From positions 434,001 through 498,000 of the forward strand of contig JAUICP010000002.1 of the NCBI GenBank assembly GCA_030427805.1: a stretch of DNA of 64,000 nt. Reading direction: 5' to 3'. The notes beneath the pieces were generated by a model. It did no database searches, was not told the origin of the DNA, and saw only the letters and a list, made by a program, of their open reading frames with translations. The DNA is from Bdellovibrionia bacterium (lineage in GTDB: Bacteria; Bdellovibrionota; Bdellovibrionia; Bdellovibrionales; JAGQZY01). A program made the position numbers and the translations under genes. Below are positions 43,746-52,738 of the stretch, piece by piece (the stretch's first letter is position 1; each line of letters opens with the position of its first letter).

Positions 43746-45266
43746 ATGGCCGCAGCAAAAAAGAAAAAGGCCTCGGAGAAAAAATCTTCGAGCAAAAAGA
43801 AAAAAACGGCCATAAAAAAGAAATCGTCCGCTAAAAAGGCGGCCGCTAAAAAATCTTCGACAAAGAAGAAGAAATCTACGGCGAAGAAATCCACAAAGAA
43901 ACTAGCAAAGAAAAAATCGACAACTAAAAAGTCGACATCAAAAAAAACCACGAAAAAGAAATTCGCAAAAAAGTCGATGACGAAGAAGAAGGCTTCTACA
44001 AAGAAGGCTTCTACAAAGAAAGTTAGTAAAAAGAAATCGACTCTTTCTGAGAAAAAAGCCACTGCGAAGAAAAAAACTGCCACTAAAAGCTCAAGAAAAG
44101 CCTCAGCGAAGAAGGCATCAAGAAAAAAAATCCACTCAAATAGTCCTTCGGAAGTGCCAACGGCGAGCGAAGCTAAAAAAGTCGAAGTCGAAATTCTTGA
44201 CGATGACTCTTGGGAAAGCGAAGGCACCTCGCAAAAGGAAAGAGTTAGCCAACAAAAAGACAAATCAAAGGACCATGACTCCATTGAAGTTCATTCGCGA
44301 GGAGTCGACAACGAATCTTCAGACCTAAAAAAACACTCTGGAGAAAAGGCCCTCAAGGCCGAAGTCGTCGACAAAATCCCGGAACCCACGAAAGAAGAAA
44401 CCGAAGAAGAATACTCTCACCTCCCAACGAGCGTTACCGATGGGCTTGGGATGTATCTTGCAGAAATTCGCAAGTACCCGCTTCTGACCAAAGAACAAGA
44501 GCAAATAATAGCCAAACGCTATAAAGAAAAGGGTGACCCCAAAGATGCAGAGATTTTGGTGACGTCCAATTTGCGCTTTGTGGTCAAGGTGGCGTCCGAA
44601 TACGCAAAGTTTGGAGCAAAGCTCATTGATCTCATTCAAGAAGGCAACGTAGGCCTCATGCATGCGGTTAAAGAGTTTAACCCCTATAAAGGTGTGCGCC
44701 TTATTACCTATGCCGTTTGGTGGATTCGCGGATACATTCAAGAGTATCTTATGAAGCAGTACTCAATGGTAAAAATTGGAACGACGGCCAACCAAAGAAA
44801 GCTTTTCTATCGCCTTGAAAAAGAAAAAAAGAAAATCGAGCAAGAAGGCCTTGAGCCAACCGTCAAATTGCTCAGTGCGCGCCTTGGTGTCGGTGACGAT
44901 GATGTCAAACTAATGGAAAAGCGCATGCAGGGCCGAGATATTAGTCTTGATGCCCCTGTCGATGCCAGTGGAAGTACGCGCCTTCTCGATTTTGAAAGCT
45001 CCGATGATGTGAGCCCCGATGAACTTCTTGGCCACTTTGAGGAAATCGCCACTCTCAACAATATGGTTGAAGAGCTGAAGCCGACCCTTAACGAAAAAGA
45101 AAATTATATTCTCGAAGAACGCATTCTTTCTGAAGACCCTAAAAAGTTGCAAGAAATCGGCGAAGAGTGGGGAGTGACCCGCGAGGCGGTCCGGCAAATG
45201 GAAGCCCGAGTGATTAAGAAAATCAAAGATAAGGTTCTTTCCAACCAAGGCGGAACCCGAGTATAA
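43746..45266 (+). CDS. rpoH: RpoH-type (sigma-32) sigma factor with histone H1-like N-terminal tail
   Basis: 506 residues, versus about 285-300 for sigma-32. Residues about 1-128 are almost only Lys, Ser, Thr and Ala (AKKSTKK, TKKASTKK patterns), as in histone H1 and bacterial H1-like tails. Residues 129-225 are an acidic linker. From about 230 comes a normal sigma-70 family core: region 1.2 GMYLAEIRKYPLL, region 2 LVTSNLRFVVKVA and DLIQEGNVGLMHAV, 2.4 TYAVWWIRGYIQEY, the RpoH box NQRKLFYRLEK, region 3, and the 4.2 helix-turn-helix IGEEWGVTREAVRQME. It directs heat-shock-type promoters in known cases. AGGA lies 6 bases before the ATG. Confidence 0.85.
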   Translation: MAAAKKKKASEKKSSSKKKKTAIKKKSSAKKAAAKKSSTKKKKSTAKKSTKKLAKKKSTTKKSTSKKTTKKKFAKKSMTKKKASTKKASTKKVSKKKSTLSEKKATAKKKTATKSSRKASAKKASRKKIHSNSPSEVPTASEAKKVEVEILDDDSWESEGTSQKERVSQQKDKSKDHDSIEVHSRGVDNESSDLKKHSGEKALKAEVVDKIPEPTKEETEEEYSHLPTSVTDGLGMYLAEIRKYPLLTKEQEQIIAKRYKEKGDPKDAEILVTSNLRFVVKVASEYAKFGAKLIDLIQEGNVGLMHAVKEFNPYKGVRLITYAVWWIRGYIQEYLMKQYSMVKIGTTANQRKLFYRLEKEKKKIEQEGLEPTVKLLSARLGVGDDDVKLMEKRMQGRDISLDAPVDASGSTRLLDFESSDDVSPDELLGHFEEIATLNNMVEELKPTLNEKENYILEERILSEDPKKLQEIGEEWGVTREAVRQMEARVIKKIKDKVLSNQGGTRV

Positions 45267-45294
45267 AAAAAGGTCTAGTGAAGCACTAGACCTT
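45265..45294 (-). terminator. Terminator of the flagellar operon (and possibly rpoH)
   Basis: AAGGTCTAGTG-AAG-CACTAGACCTT, 11-bp perfect stem. On the minus strand it is followed by a T run, closing the operon after fliA. In the plus direction the T run is poor. Confidence 0.85.
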
Positions 45295-45322
45295 GGTAAT
45301 TTCTGAATTAAAAAACTATCTT

Positions 45323-46102
45323 TTAAGAAGCTTCCATTTCTTGCTCGCCAAAAACGATCTGCAACTTAGCTCTAAGTCTTGCGACGGCCTGAGCGTGGAG
45401 CTGAGAAACTCGACTTTCTGTCACGCGAAGCACTTTACCGATTTCTTTCAAGTTTAAGTCCTCATAGTAGTAAAGAGAAAGAACGAGTCTTTGTCTCTCA
45501 GGAAGCTCCTCGATAGCTCGAGTGACGACTTCTTTTACTGACTTAGAGTTTAACTGATTAAATGGATTATTTAATTTAGCACCCTCTAGGATGCTTAGAA
45601 TAGACTTCTTATCGACATTACTAAATGTAGCTCGCTCATCAATTGAGAGAACACTTACCGGTCGAACCTGATTAACCAGATCGTAGAACTCGTCCATGGT
45701 CATACCAAGCTTCGCTGCCACTTCTTCGTCCTCAGGCGAACGTCCAAGTTCAGTCTCCAGCTCACCAATAGTTCGATCTAAGAGCTTAGCTTTATCTCGA
45801 ACCGAACGGGGCACCCAATCCTGAGCTCTGAGTTCATCGAGAATCGAACCACGAATACGAAATTCTGCATAAGTCTTAAACTTATTATCACGTGTCGGAT
45901 CGTATTTCTCGATGGCATCCATTAGGCCTATTACTCCACTTGAAATAAGGTCATCGAGCTCGATATTAGAAGGTAGTCTCACGGCTATCTTCTGAGCGAT
46001 AAACTTAATGAGCGGCGCATACTCCATGATCAACTTATCTTTTTGTTGAGGAGTTAACTTACTAGGCTCTTCTTTATATTTTTTAAGTAAGCTTGAGGAC
46101 AT
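45323..46102 (-). CDS. fliA: Flagellar sigma-28 factor
   Basis: Directs late flagellar genes. The start is ATG 46102 with AAGGAAGG upstream, giving 259 residues. Region 2 (LIKFIAQKIAVRLP, DDLISSGVIGLMDAIEKYDPTRDNKFKTYAEFRIRGSILDELR across two stretches), VPRSVRDKAK, region 3 LGRSPEDEEVAAKLGM, and region 4 LPERQRLVLSLYYYEDLNLKEIG followed by LRVTESRVSQLHAQA are all in place. Last gene of the flagellar operon; a 61-base gap after flhG precedes it. Confidence 0.96.
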   Translation of the reverse strand: MSSSLLKKYKEEPSKLTPQQKDKLIMEYAPLIKFIAQKIAVRLPSNIELDDLISSGVIGLMDAIEKYDPTRDNKFKTYAEFRIRGSILDELRAQDWVPRSVRDKAKLLDRTIGELETELGRSPEDEEVAAKLGMTMDEFYDLVNQVRPVSVLSIDERATFSNVDKKSILSILEGAKLNNPFNQLNSKSVKEVVTRAIEELPERQRLVLSLYYYEDLNLKEIGKVLRVTESRVSQLHAQAVARLRAKLQIVFGEQEMEAS

Positions 46103-46163
46103 TCTACCTTCCTTATAACTTAAAGGTATCAAACAGAACGAGTTCTCAAAAGTCCAAATCTTT

Positions 46164-47006
46164 TCATGCCACACCTAAGAGCTGGCGCCAGAAAAATTGT
46201 AGACTTCCTTTACAACTGTCTATTTGATTGTAACCACTTAATTCATTTGCAATTTCTCGTATTGAGACAGTCGAGATAGCGTCTGGATGGGATCTAACTA
46301 CAAGCTTTTGTGTTTGTGTTGTTTGCCTCAGAACTTTATCTTGAGGGATTGAACCCAAATAATCAAGACTCAAGTACAGAAACTTTGAACAGATATCGTT
46401 AATTTTGGAAAACAAACGCTTTCCTTGTGCAACATCTGATACTTGATTGCAAATAATAGAAAATCTTTGTTCACGATAGTGCTGATTCAACACCTTCATC
46501 AGTGCATAGGAGTCAGCAATCGATGCAGGGTCCGGGGTAATAACAACACAAATCTGTTGAGCAGCACTATTTAAGAAGAGGACTTGGTCACTAATACCAG
46601 GAGCCGTATCGACTAACATATAGTCATAGTGAGTTCCGATCTCACTTATTTGCTCTATAAGTTGTGCTTTTTCTACTGTAGATATTTTTGACATCTCGTA
46701 GAGCCCACTACCACCAGACAATAGGTCTATATTTTTATCGATTCTATGAATCGCATCCTCGACACTCACTCTCCCTTGAAGAATATCTCCAATGTGATGC
46801 TGAGACCTTACTCCAAACATAATATCTACATTCGCCATGCCAAGGTCACCGTCTAGTATAAGAACCTTGTGACCCTGAGATGCTAGGCTGAGTGCTAGAT
46901 TTGAAGTAATTGTCGTCTTCCCTACCCCACCTTTACCTGAGGCAATACTCAAAACTTTTGTGTGGGAACCGTGTTGGCCATATAAATTTGGACTCTGATA
47001 ACTCAT
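46164..47006 (-). CDS. flhG: FlhG (FleN/MinD-like) flagellar number regulator
   Basis: 280 residues, ParA/MinD ATPase. Deviant Walker A SGKGGVGKTTITSNLA near residue 23, Walker B-like ILDGDLGMANVDIMFG, and LVDTAPGIS. FlhG works with FlhF to set flagellum number and place at the pole and can inhibit the master EBP in polar flagellates. Lies 6 bases after flhF. The N-terminus lacks an obvious long DQAxxLR FliM/EBP-binding motif. Confidence 0.94.
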   Translation of the reverse strand: MSYQSPNLYGQHGSHTKVLSIASGKGGVGKTTITSNLALSLASQGHKVLILDGDLGMANVDIMFGVRSQHHIGDILQGRVSVEDAIHRIDKNIDLLSGGSGLYEMSKISTVEKAQLIEQISEIGTHYDYMLVDTAPGISDQVLFLNSAAQQICVVITPDPASIADSYALMKVLNQHYREQRFSIICNQVSDVAQGKRLFSKINDICSKFLYLSLDYLGSIPQDKVLRQTTQTQKLVVRSHPDAISTVSIREIANELSGYNQIDSCKGSLQFFWRQLLGVA

Positions 47007-47011
47007 AAAAC

Positions 47012-48526
47012 TTAACCTCTTTGACCCTTTAAACTTGATAACTTAAATATGAGATCGAGAACTCTCTCTTTCGTTGCAAACTCAAAATCTTCAGGAACTC
47101 TTGATCCAGTCCCAAAAGAATGAAGTGGACAGCCTGTCTTTTGCTGAACGCTATAGATCAGGCCATGCTGCCTTGATAGATCAAGGCCCGTAAAAATAAT
47201 GTCGTTAAACTTAGCGACTTTAAATCTTTGAGCCAACTCAATACAATCCTGTTCCTTGAAAGAACAAGACAATACGAGGTGAACCTTGTGATCAGTGATG
47301 CCTGGAAGCAGGCTTCCCTTTGTAAAGTCGATTTCTTCAATGCTCGACATAGACATTCCAGGGTGATCAATCAATACATGGTCGCATCCATGGAGTTGGT
47401 TAATGAGATCACTATTATCCTCTCCTGGTCGCATCACAAAACAAGGGATGTTCAAAATCTTACAGTAAATTTTTAACTGATCGACGGCTCCGACTTTGAA
47501 AATGTCAGAACTAAGGATGGCAATTTTCTTTTTCTTCTTAATCACTAAGTAACTGGCCATCTTGACGAGACTCGAGGTTTTACCCCCACCCGATGGACCA
47601 ATAAAGGAGTGGAACTTGCTTTCAAGGGGCTTATCAGTCGTTGCCACATGATCGAGAATGTAACGAGCGGCGAAAGCATCTACCATTGGTGTTTTTACTA
47701 ACTGATCTCCTGGCATTGTGGCTTGAGCTGCCTTAATAATTTCAACAACACATTCAGTGCTGACTCCGGCTTGACTCAGCTTTTCGAAAACGGGATTCAA
47801 TTCGTAAGGAATGCCGAATTGAGCTCCTGGGTGAGCGGTCACAAAAGTCTGTGGCATTTTCTGAAAGCCCTGAATCACAGATTGAAGGCGGGCTATTTCT
47901 TGTTTCAACTGATGAACCTCAACATCGGACGAACTAGAAGTGACTTGAGAGCTCGAAGCCTGAGCACCCTTTGGGGCTGTGCCTTTAGGTGCAGCAGTCT
48001 TTTGTTCGTCCGCAAAAAGATCCCTACCGGCATCAAGTGCCGTCTTAGCGGCATTTTGAACTCTTTTACGGGCATCCTCATCTCTATTCACCTGGGTCTC
48101 TGCTTGCTTGACCTGCTTTAGACTCTTATTGATGACCTCATCGATAAGTTGCTCCCGAGAATGGGTCGCTTCCCCAGCTTCGTCATCAGAAATTGATATA
48201 TAAGGTTTCGCAGTAATATTCGCATTTTTATTGTTGTTATTTGAATAGCGACCAACAACCTTCTCGATCATTTCTTTTTGTCGCCTAGCCGGAATCGCTG
48301 AAAAACGTTCTTTATCAACCGCTCTCATTCGCGATTCAACGAGCTGCTTTTTCTTCAAGACGCCTTCAGAAACCGCCGCAGTGACTTCTACACTTCCCTG
48401 GTTCATAAGACCAAAACCCTTTGAAAGGTTTTTAGCCTGGAGAATAATGGCCTCTGGGCCGAGCTCCATTTTAATCATTTTAAGTGCATCTTGCATCGAT
48501 TTGGCTTCGTACTTCTTAACCTGCAT
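47012..48526 (-). CDS. flhF: FlhF-type flagellar GTPase with altered G3 and G4 motifs
   Basis: 504 residues from ATG 48526 (GGAG upstream), the normal N-terminus MQVKKYEAKSMQDALKMIK-type B domain, a long linker, and an SRP-like NG domain with G1 FIGPSGGGKTSSLVKMA. FlhF sets polar flagellum position. Two signature sites differ from the family: the usual DTAGR (G3) reads DHPGM, and the usual TKLD (G4) reads TGLD. The overall length is longer than the 360-450 typical, mostly in the linker. Overlaps flhA by 11 bases. Nucleotide hydrolysis may be reduced; binding could persist through G1. Confidence 0.9.
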   Translation of the reverse strand: MQVKKYEAKSMQDALKMIKMELGPEAIILQAKNLSKGFGLMNQGSVEVTAAVSEGVLKKKQLVESRMRAVDKERFSAIPARRQKEMIEKVVGRYSNNNNKNANITAKPYISISDDEAGEATHSREQLIDEVINKSLKQVKQAETQVNRDEDARKRVQNAAKTALDAGRDLFADEQKTAAPKGTAPKGAQASSSQVTSSSSDVEVHQLKQEIARLQSVIQGFQKMPQTFVTAHPGAQFGIPYELNPVFEKLSQAGVSTECVVEIIKAAQATMPGDQLVKTPMVDAFAARYILDHVATTDKPLESKFHSFIGPSGGGKTSSLVKMASYLVIKKKKKIAILSSDIFKVGAVDQLKIYCKILNIPCFVMRPGEDNSDLINQLHGCDHVLIDHPGMSMSSIEEIDFTKGSLLPGITDHKVHLVLSCSFKEQDCIELAQRFKVAKFNDIIFTGLDLSRQHGLIYSVQQKTGCPLHSFGTGSRVPEDFEFATKERVLDLIFKLSSLKGQRG

Positions 48527-50612
48527 GGGCCATCTCCACCTGTCCGATCGAGCTGACATTTACGTCAGCAGTAAGTTCATTGTGAGATAAAACAATAAGC
48601 TGCGGCAAAAATCGGTTTACGAGTTTATAAATATGTCTTCTAGCGGTCGGGCTGGTTAACAAAATAGGCTGCCCGGCTATTTCAGGATTCGTTTCTATAG
48701 TGTCAGCAATATTTCCGATCAAGGCCTGGGCCTGATGGGGATCCATCACCAACTGCACACCCTGCTCCGTTTGAATCAGAGAGTTATTAATTAATTCTTC
48801 TAGGTGGGGAGCTAAGGTCATTACCGCAACCGCATTGTCTTCGGACTTAACCTTAGATGTGATATTTCTCGCCAAATTCTTGCGAACACTCTCTGTCAAC
48901 ATCTCTGAGTCTTTGGTACGAGTCGATTCATCGGCTAAGGTTTCGAAGATCGTTAATAGATCGCGAATAGAAACTTGTTCTTGTAACAGGTTCTGCATGA
49001 CCTTCACGACCGTACCCAATGGCAATTGATCCGGAATTAGCTCCTCGACAACCTTGGGATAAGACTTCTTAAAGTTATCAATGAGATTCGAAGCCTCTTG
49101 TCGACCCAAAAGTTCGTGAGCGTGAGTTCTAATAATTTCCGTAATATGAGTCGCCATTACCGTTGGCAAATCGACCACGGTGTAGCCAATTATTTCAGCC
49201 TCTTCCCTTTGTGTTGGATTAATCCAAAGGGCATCTAAGCCAAAGGCCGGCTCTCTTGTTGGAATACCATCAATTGGATCCATAACATTGCCCGGGTCCA
49301 TCGCTAGCATATAATCAGGCTTAAGAGTTCCACCAGCTACTCGGTTCCCTTTAATAAGCACTTGATAGTCACCAGGAGCTAGTTGCAAATTATCTCTGAT
49401 ATGAATACTCGGAACAATAATCCCTAAGTCCATCGCAAATTGCTTTCGAATAGAAAGAATTCTCTCAAGGAGGTCACCGGACTCTTCGCTCTCAACGATA
49501 TTAATCAATCCGTAACCAACTTCTAATTCGACGAGATCGAGTGGGAGAAGACTTTCAATTTTTTCTTTTGGAGTTTCTTCAGAGTCGGTCAACTCAGCAG
49601 CCTCTTGTTGAGCCACTTCCTCTTTCTTATACTCAAAGAGCATGTAGGAGATTATCCCAAGCACCATGGCAATTCCTAAAAACGGAGCCGTCGGAAGCCC
49701 TGGCACCAAACCGAGTACTGTGAGAATTCCCGCAACAATGGCTACAGCTTTTGGCGAAACAAGTAACTGACTGGCCATCTCCGAACCAACATTCTTAGGC
49801 GAAGAGGATCGAGTTACAACGATACCAGCGGCCGTTGATATAATAAGCGCTGGAATCTGCGAAACGAGCCCATCACCTATTGTCAACTTCGTGTAATAGT
49901 CAGCAGCCGTACTGGCATCCAGACCCATTTGAATCACACCAATTGCTAACCCCCCAATTAGGTTAACGACCGTGATAATAATTCCAGCAATGGCGTCACC
50001 GCGAACGAATTTACTGGCACCATCCATTGATCCATAAAAATCTGCTTCGGCCTCGATTTCTTTTCGACGATTTCGAGCATCCTCTTCGCTGATCAATCCA
50101 GCATTTAAATCGGCATCGATCGACATCTGCTTACCAGGCATAGCATCGAGAGTAAATCGAGCCGCCACTTCAGCAACGCGACCAGAACCTTTGGTAATCA
50201 CGACAAAGTTAATTACGACCAAGATTACGAAGACAATAAAACCTATGGTGTAGTTGTTCCCCACCACGAAGTTTCCGAATGATGAAATAACAGCACCGGC
50301 GGCGGCCTCTCCTCTATGCCCCTCTGATAGAATCAATCGCGTAGAGGCCACGTTCAAAGAAAGTCTAAATAGTGTCGTCACCAATAAAAGAGACGGAAAG
50401 ACACTGAAGTCTAAGGTCTTATTTATGTAAATACTCACCAACAAAACGAGTAGAGAAAGTGTGAGTGAACCGGTTAAAGCGATATCTAAAAGATAGGATG
50501 GGAGAGGAACCAACATCACGCCGAGAACACAAACAAGACCAATTGCGATTAAAAGATCGGTGTTCTTCGTATATTTTTCAAATCGTTTGAAAAATAAAAA
50601 TACCTGTTCCAT
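48516..50612 (-). CDS. flhA: Flagellar export apparatus protein FlhA
   Basis: 698 residues. Eight transmembrane helices in the first half (from TDLLIAIGLVCVLGVMLVPLP), the FHIPEP signature region PSLLLVTTLFRLSLNVASTRLIL, the conserved cytoplasmic loop GRVAEVAARFTLDAMPGKQMSIDADLNAG (split) with the essential Asp, then the cytoplasmic domain that docks chaperone-substrate complexes. Directly abuts flhB. Confidence 0.98.
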   Translation of the reverse strand: MEQVFLFFKRFEKYTKNTDLLIAIGLVCVLGVMLVPLPSYLLDIALTGSLTLSLLVLLVSIYINKTLDFSVFPSLLLVTTLFRLSLNVASTRLILSEGHRGEAAAGAVISSFGNFVVGNNYTIGFIVFVILVVINFVVITKGSGRVAEVAARFTLDAMPGKQMSIDADLNAGLISEEDARNRRKEIEAEADFYGSMDGASKFVRGDAIAGIIITVVNLIGGLAIGVIQMGLDASTAADYYTKLTIGDGLVSQIPALIISTAAGIVVTRSSSPKNVGSEMASQLLVSPKAVAIVAGILTVLGLVPGLPTAPFLGIAMVLGIISYMLFEYKKEEVAQQEAAELTDSEETPKEKIESLLPLDLVELEVGYGLINIVESEESGDLLERILSIRKQFAMDLGIIVPSIHIRDNLQLAPGDYQVLIKGNRVAGGTLKPDYMLAMDPGNVMDPIDGIPTREPAFGLDALWINPTQREEAEIIGYTVVDLPTVMATHITEIIRTHAHELLGRQEASNLIDNFKKSYPKVVEELIPDQLPLGTVVKVMQNLLQEQVSIRDLLTIFETLADESTRTKDSEMLTESVRKNLARNITSKVKSEDNAVAVMTLAPHLEELINNSLIQTEQGVQLVMDPHQAQALIGNIADTIETNPEIAGQPILLTSPTARRHIYKLVNRFLPQLIVLSHNELTADVNVSSIGQVEMAHAG

Positions 50613-51683
50613 CTAAGCTCTTACCCTTTTCTTTAACTTAAATACATATGAGAGAACCTGAGCTACCGCTGTAAAAAGCTCTCTCGGAATAACTTCACCA
50701 ATTTTCATTGTTTTAAATATTGTGCGTGCTAGAGGCTTATTTTCTACAACAGGCACATTGTTCTCTCTAGCCACCTCTTTTATCTTTTGAGCGATGGCAC
50801 CTGCGCCGGCAGCTATTAACCGAGGAGCCGCAAACTTAGAAGGATCGTACTGAAGAGCCACGGCAATATGAGTGGGATTTGTAATAATCACATCGGCTTT
50901 GGGCACATCTTCCATCATCCTTCGTTGTGCCATTTCTCTTTGCACACGACGAATTCGAGCTTTTACAAGCGGGTCACCCTCTCGAGACTTAGTTTCTTCT
51001 TTGACTTCTTGTTTAGACATACGCATTTGCTTTTCGAGCTCAAAGCGCTGGAAGAAGTAATCGAAAGCGGCAAGAAAACCCATTAGAATTCCCACGGCTC
51101 CTAGGATCTTAACACTGAGCTCACCCACGTAAGTAAACGTCTGCCCTACAGTAAAGTGCATAAGCTGGGGAACTCTAAAAATCTCTTTTTCTAATACGAG
51201 ATAGACAACCGCTACGACCAATATCACTTTAAAGACAGCCTTAATCCCCTCGACAAGCGAGCGAAGACTAAAAATTCTTTTCAATCCCTTGGTAGGATCC
51301 AACTTCTCAAGCTTTGGCTTCATCGCCTCTTCATTTTGCAGAATCCCCACTTGAACCAAAGAGGACATAATAGACATGATCATGAACATGAGACCCAGTG
51401 GAGCTATAATATTAAGTGCCTTTGCACTCACATAATGAACTGCGGGCCATAAAGAGGCATCCTTTGAAGCCGCTACGAAGAAGTCGTCAAATGAAGATGT
51501 AAAAATCTCCATAACTTGAGACATGAAAAATCGGCCCAAGAAAAACAAGGCAAATGCCATAGAAAAGAGCACAAGAACTGTTGCCAGCTCTTTTGTCTGA
51601 GCGACTTGCCCTCTCTTACGAAAGTCTTCGCGACGCTGTTGTGTCGCTTCTTCCGTCTTTTCCTGTTGATCCGATTCAGCCAT
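50613..51683 (-). CDS. flhB: Flagellar export switch protein FlhB
   Basis: 356 residues. Four transmembrane helices then the cytoplasmic domain with the self-cleaving NPTH motif (ITNPTHIAVALQYDP) that switches substrates from hook to filament. Basic linker ahead of it (SKQEVKEETKSREGDP). Lies 3 bases after fliR and abuts flhA. Confidence 0.98.
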   Translation of the reverse strand: MAESDQQEKTEEATQQRREDFRKRGQVAQTKELATVLVLFSMAFALFFLGRFFMSQVMEIFTSSFDDFFVAASKDASLWPAVHYVSAKALNIIAPLGLMFMIMSIMSSLVQVGILQNEEAMKPKLEKLDPTKGLKRIFSLRSLVEGIKAVFKVILVVAVVYLVLEKEIFRVPQLMHFTVGQTFTYVGELSVKILGAVGILMGFLAAFDYFFQRFELEKQMRMSKQEVKEETKSREGDPLVKARIRRVQREMAQRRMMEDVPKADVIITNPTHIAVALQYDPSKFAAPRLIAAGAGAIAQKIKEVARENNVPVVENKPLARTIFKTMKIGEVIPRELFTAVAQVLSYVFKLKKRVRA

Positions 51684-51686
51684 TAC

Positions 51687-52463
51687 CTAGTACTCTTTAA
51701 TAAATGCAAATAAGTGTTCCGCCATCAACTCAACGAGTTCACCCATCTGCGCGATTAATAGTGGTATAGAAATAATCAAAACTAACAAACCCACCAAAAT
51801 ATTGGCTGGGAGTGCAGTGATCAAAACATTAATTTGTGGTACCGCTCGACCAATAATACCCATAGCGATATTGGCGAATAAAATTGTTACCAACACGGGA
51901 CCCGCCATGCGAACACCAAACTCGAAGAGCTGATTCACTACCATTCCAAAGTTCGCGAAAATCTCAACTTTCCCGAAAGCCGTCGCAACAGGAATGAACT
52001 CAAAACTCTTTTGAAGTCCCACTAACATGTAGTGGTGACCATTGATCGCGAGAAAAAATAGGGTTCCGAGGATTACATAAAACTGTTCGACCGAATTTCC
52101 GGTGGCATTCAAAGCCGGATTGTACAATTGCCCTTGGGATAATCCCATGGTCAAAGAAATGATGTTTCCCGCCATACTGACTACAAAAAAGAAGAGTCGA
52201 CAGAGATAACCCATTACCAATCCGGTAAAGACTTCTTTTAATGCGAAGCTTATCATCTCTAAGGACTCAAGCTCAGGCAAAGTGGCTTGAAAAGTTATAA
52301 CCGGGAATATCAAAATAGTGACGATGAGGGCGAGAAGAATTTTAACTGGCCCAGGCACATTCACACTACCAAACACCGGCCAACTGACAATGAATGCCGA
52401 AATTCTTAGAAGCACTAAGAAGAACGCAATAATTTCGTATTCATTGAAGTTAAACAAATTCAC
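51687..52463 (-). CDS. fliR: Flagellar export protein FliR
   Basis: 258 residues, six transmembrane helices, with the FliR signature GLVMGYLCRLFFFVVSMAG and the C-terminal NILVGLLVLIISIPLL region. Part of the FliPQR export gate. Start shares one base with the fliQ stop. Confidence 0.96.
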   Translation of the reverse strand: MNLFNFNEYEIIAFFLVLLRISAFIVSWPVFGSVNVPGPVKILLALIVTILIFPVITFQATLPELESLEMISFALKEVFTGLVMGYLCRLFFFVVSMAGNIISLTMGLSQGQLYNPALNATGNSVEQFYVILGTLFFLAINGHHYMLVGLQKSFEFIPVATAFGKVEIFANFGMVVNQLFEFGVRMAGPVLVTILFANIAMGIIGRAVPQINVLITALPANILVGLLVLIISIPLLIAQMGELVELMAEHLFAFIKEY

Positions 52464-52735
52464 TACTGCCTCACCCAGTCTGCAATATTTTCGAACAAAC
52501 CTGTTGAGAAAACCGTCAATACATCAAGCATCCAGCTTCCTGCGACTAAAAGAACGGCTGCAACAACAAACATCTTGGGAATAAAAGTTAAGGTTGCCTC
52601 ATTGATTTGAGTGATGGCCTGAAGAACACTAATAATCAAACCAATTGCGAGGGCCGCGATGAGCATCGGTGAGGCGACCAGCGCCGTAGTCTTTAATGTC
52701 TCCGCTCCTAATGTCATAACTAAATCAGTATTCAT
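52463..52735 (-). CDS. fliQ: Flagellar export protein FliQ
   Basis: 90 residues, two transmembrane helices forming a hairpin, with the signature SPMLIAALAIGLIISVLQAITQINEATLTFIPK in two stretches. Export gate component. Overlaps fliR by one base and is 3 bases after fliP. Confidence 0.96.
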   Translation of the reverse strand: MNTDLVMTLGAETLKTTALVASPMLIAALAIGLIISVLQAITQINEATLTFIPKMFVVAAVLLVAGSWMLDVLTVFSTGLFENIADWVRQ

Positions 52736-52738
52736 AGA

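Noticed and set aside
43706-44284. Phe-rich minus-strand frame opposite the lysine tail of the sigma gene
   Set aside because: AAA/AAG codons read in antisense give TTT/CTT (Phe/Leu); no independent support.
45326-45346. Fourth copy of the dispersed element (AAGAAGCTTCCATTTC at the fliA end)
   Set aside because: Shares only about 9 bases, without the rest of the core or GCGTTA; explained by the codons for MEAS.
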